Below, in pieces: positions 7,095 through 8,918 of a stretch of 8,918 nucleotides of DNA; the stretch's first letter is position 1; each line of letters begins with the position of its first letter. A model generated the notes under the pieces. That model searched no databases and was not told where the DNA came from. It was given only the letters and a program-made list of their open reading frames with translations. Source of the DNA: an uncultured Saprospiraceae bacterium (lineage in GTDB: Bacteria; Bacteroidota; Bacteroidia; Chitinophagales; Saprospiraceae); assembly GCA_937959375.1 (NCBI GenBank), contig CALGLS010000560.1, positions 1 through 8,918 of the forward strand. The letters run 5' to 3'. The position numbers were made by a program, and so were the translations under genes.

Positions 7095-8658
7095 GTCATC
7101 TGGTTTGCCAGAGATTTCTGCTATTGCTGGTGGTGGGATTTGGATAGGAGGTTTTGATCCTGGCGGAAATATTAAACTAGCAGCTACCACCTTTGGAGTA
7201 GGTGCTGGAGGAGTTGACTACTATCCAGGGCCCTTGACGGAATCTGGAGAAACTAGTTTGAATACGTGTAATAATTTTGACTATATATGGTCTATCACAG
7301 GAGCCGATATTGCAAGTCATCGTGCTGATTGGTGGGATAATGGAACGATTGATGGGCCTATTCCAAGTTCGGTTTTAAGATGGCCAGCGAGAGGGAATCC
7401 TGATTTTTCTGCCATTTTTGGATTTGAATTACCTGCTACAGAACAAGGGGCTGCTCCTTTTCAAGATAGGAATAACGATGGTTTGTATAGCCCTTATGAT
7501 GGTGATTATCCAGATATCAATGGGGCCGATCAGGCACACTGGATGGTATTTAATGATACAGGAAACGAACATTTTGAGACAGGAGGAATTGCTACTAATT
7601 TTGAAATCCAAGTACTGGCTTATTCTTTTGAGTCGAATGAACCCGCAGTTAATAATGCGACGTTTTATGATTATAAGTTTATTAATAGAGGTATAGAAAC
7701 ATTAGAAGATTTAGTCATCGGAATTTGGATTGATCCAGCTTTGGGCTGTCCAGCAGATGATTATGTGGGATGTTTTCCTGAAAATGATATTGCTTTTATT
7801 TATAATCAAGATGCAATCGATGGTGAGAATGATTGTAGTTGCCCAGGAGGAGTGAATACCTATTGTGAAGAAATTCCTGTAGTGGGCGTAAAGATAGTTA
7901 AAGGGATATCGGTTGTCCGAGTTTTTGGTGAAAATGGTGAATTGGAAATTCCTGAATCATGGGAGTCTCCTGATACTGTGATTAGAACGAAAATGAATAA
8001 TTTTATGGTCTGGGACGGTCCAGTTGTTCCCTCAGGTAGTTCATTGGATTTTGATTATTACAGTTTATTGACTGGAAATTGGACAGACGGTACACCTTTA
8101 ACTACTGGGGGAAATGGCTACAATCCGGGGAGTACCGATTACACAAATTTTGCTTATTCTGGGAACCCTTCTATTGATACAGCTTGGTCCATGTGTTCAG
8201 AAAACACAATGGCTGATCCTCAAATGTTAATGGGATTCGAACCATTTCGATTAGAGCCAGGTGCAGTAAATGATTTAACCTTTGCTGTTATTTATACCGC
8301 TGATGTTGCATACCCATGCCCAGATCTTTCGGTGCTTCAAGAAGTTGGAGATGAAATTGATGACTTTTTTAATAAAGGTTTTTCCACTGAAGAAAAAACT
8401 CCGATTTACAAGCAATCTAGTCTAACCTTATCACCCAACCCATTTACCAATCAAACCCAACTCCGCTTAGTTAATCAAAATGAACAATTAAGTTCCGTTC
8501 AAGTTTACTCTATTAGCGGTCAGCTAATACGAACCTACAACAGCCTTTCGGCAAACAGCCTAGCGATCGAAAAAGGAAATCTAACAACAGGAATGTATTT
8601 TTACAAAGCTTTGTCAAAAGATGGAAAAGCTTATAGTGGGAAGTTTGTTGTTAATTAA
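6907..8658 (+). CDS. T9SS type A sorting domain-containing secreted protein, paralog 3 (583 aa)
   Basis: The signal peptide covers about 1-23 (MKIKATISTLLCLMISF..., likely cut after VSA). Shared N-terminal blocks are NNVNATITNGANLW, GLPEISAI and GGGIWIGGFD. The calcium-loop-like motif near 187 is DRNNDGLYSPYDGDYP. The Cys core (IWIDPALGC, DDYVGC, CSCPGGVNTYCEEIPVVG) has the same five Cys as the other copies. Late blocks are NPGSTDY, SGNPSIDTAWSMC and YPCPD, and the sorting domain begins near 506 (LTLSPNPF) and ends in GKFVVN. Across the body it is closer to paralog 1 (for example DNGTIDGPIP and NNATFYDYKFINR in both) than to paralog 2. No Shine-Dalgarno site is seen; the start codon lies in an inverted repeat. 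It is followed after 72 nt by a near-identical copy of its own 5' end, so it belongs to the youngest duplication. Export by Sec and then T9SS is well supported; its activity is unknown. Confidence 0.93.
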   Translation: MKIKATISTLLCLMISFMQIVSAQYPCDPATAATNLDVNNVNATITNGANLWGGSYVVPKPSASSGLPEISAIAGGGIWIGGFDPGGNIKLAATTFGVGAGGVDYYPGPLTESGETSLNTCNNFDYIWSITGADIASHRADWWDNGTIDGPIPSSVLRWPARGNPDFSAIFGFELPATEQGAAPFQDRNNDGLYSPYDGDYPDINGADQAHWMVFNDTGNEHFETGGIATNFEIQVLAYSFESNEPAVNNATFYDYKFINRGIETLEDLVIGIWIDPALGCPADDYVGCFPENDIAFIYNQDAIDGENDCSCPGGVNTYCEEIPVVGVKIVKGISVVRVFGENGELEIPESWESPDTVIRTKMNNFMVWDGPVVPSGSSLDFDYYSLLTGNWTDGTPLTTGGNGYNPGSTDYTNFAYSGNPSIDTAWSMCSENTMADPQMLMGFEPFRLEPGAVNDLTFAVIYTADVAYPCPDLSVLQEVGDEIDDFFNKGFSTEEKTPIYKQSSLTLSPNPFTNQTQLRLVNQNEQLSSVQVYSISGQLIRTYNSLSANSLAIEKGNLTTGMYFYKALSKDGKAYSGKFVVN

Positions 8659-8660
8659 AT
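8542..8660 (+). repeat. Conserved 3' sorting-domain DNA cassette, copy 3
   Basis: It differs from copy 1 at about 5 positions and from copy 2 at about 4 of 119. One change converts a Gly codon (GGT) to Asp (GAT) in the SKGGKAY segment. The sequence immediately upstream, including CGGTCAGCTAATACGAACC, also resembles copy 1. Confidence 0.85.
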
Positions 8661-8664
8661 ACAA

Positions 8665-8732
8665 ATAAAGTTGACATAAAGAGATATGGTTTAAAACCAA
8701 AGATATATCTTGTAGTCTAAAACCAACTTTAT
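8665..8732 (+). promoter_or_regulatory. Nested inverted repeats spanning the spacer and start codon of paralog 4
   Basis: Identical in sequence to the structure before paralog 3: outer arms 8665-8673 and 8724-8732, inner hairpin at about 8687-8699. Because it was copied in the same recent duplication, its conservation is not independent support for function. Confidence 0.4.
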
Positions 8733-8918
8733 GAAAATTAAGACTACAATATGCACACTGTTATGTTTGATGATTTTTTTCATGCAAATTGTAAGTGCTC
8801 AATATCCTTGTGACCCAGCAACAGCAGCAACCAATCTCGATGTCAACAATGTTAATGCAACGATTACAAATGGTGCCAACCTTTGGGGAGGAAGTTATAT
8901 CGTTCCTAAACCAAATCC
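8731..8918 (+). CDS. Secreted protein, paralog 4, partial (5' end only)
   Basis: The ATG at 8731 opens a frame that runs off the right edge after 62 codons. A signal peptide (MKIKTTICTLLCLMIFF..., likely cut after VSA) and the first conserved blocks (DPATAATNLDVNNVNATIT, NGANLWGGSYIVPKP) match paralog 3 almost residue for residue. Visible replacements in the signal peptide include Ala5Thr, Ser8Cys and Ser17Phe. By analogy the full protein should be about 580 aa with a type A sorting domain, but that part is outside the window. It shows that the array has at least four members. Confidence 0.88.
   Translation, partial: MKIKTTICTLLCLMIFFMQIVSAQYPCDPATAATNLDVNNVNATITNGANLWGGSYIVPKPN

Larger units (their letters stand above)
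8659..8918 (+). repeat. Tandem duplication unit, right copy (truncated by window edge)
   Basis: This is the second copy of the segment at 6835-7094, offset 1824 nt. Most of the differences are in the signal-peptide codons and in the last 25 nt before the edge. Confidence 0.9.

Noticed and set aside
7418..7696. Alternative frames inside paralog 3 (plus 92 codons, minus 60 codons)
   Set aside because: They are shadows of the 583-aa secreted protein, whose frame has clear homology to the other array members.
6835..8918. Repeats as a CRISPR array or insertion sequence
   Set aside because: The repeats are long coding-plus-spacer duplications with an 1824-nt period; no short regularly spaced repeats, transposase or terminal inverted repeats are present.

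Overview
The window looks like a chromosomal accessory region of a Bacteroidota species. The clearest sign is three complete secreted proteins, and the start of a fourth, that carry N-terminal signal peptides. The three complete ones end in a type A sorting domain of the type IX secretion system (T9SS), which is restricted to the Bacteroidota-related lineages. AT-rich composition, TAA stops and mostly Shine-Dalgarno-poor starts agree. A Saprospira-like or Aureispira-like relative is plausible but is only a guess.

Left part (1-2950, minus strand): a 126-codon gene of unknown function (2570-2950) is followed, after 98 nt, by a very large gene that starts at 2471 and runs open off the left edge (823 codons visible). 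Its product has a globular N-terminal part, a coiled coil of about 300 residues, a second mixed region and a strongly basic amphipathic helical stretch. A 16-bp stem-loop lies between the two genes, just upstream of the large gene's start.

Middle (2951-3208): a divergent intergenic region of 258 nt, rich in short inverted repeats and including a perfect 16-nt palindrome 29 nt before the first plus-strand gene.

Right part (3209-8918, plus strand): a head-to-tail array of paralogous secreted proteins of 585, 588 and 583 aa, plus a fourth that runs off the right edge. Each complete copy has a signal peptide, a roughly 480-residue extracellular region with a conserved Cys cluster and a calcium-loop-like motif, and the T9SS sorting domain. 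The last 119 nt of the three complete copies are about 96% identical at DNA level, although the proteins differ widely elsewhere. Copies 3 and 4 and their upstream spacers are recent tandem duplicates with a period of exactly 1824 nt. The short spacers (101, 72 and 72 nt) suggest one transcription unit. The picture is an expanding family of surface or secreted proteins that may be kept recombinogenic by its shared 3' ends. No ligand or activity can be read from the sequence.
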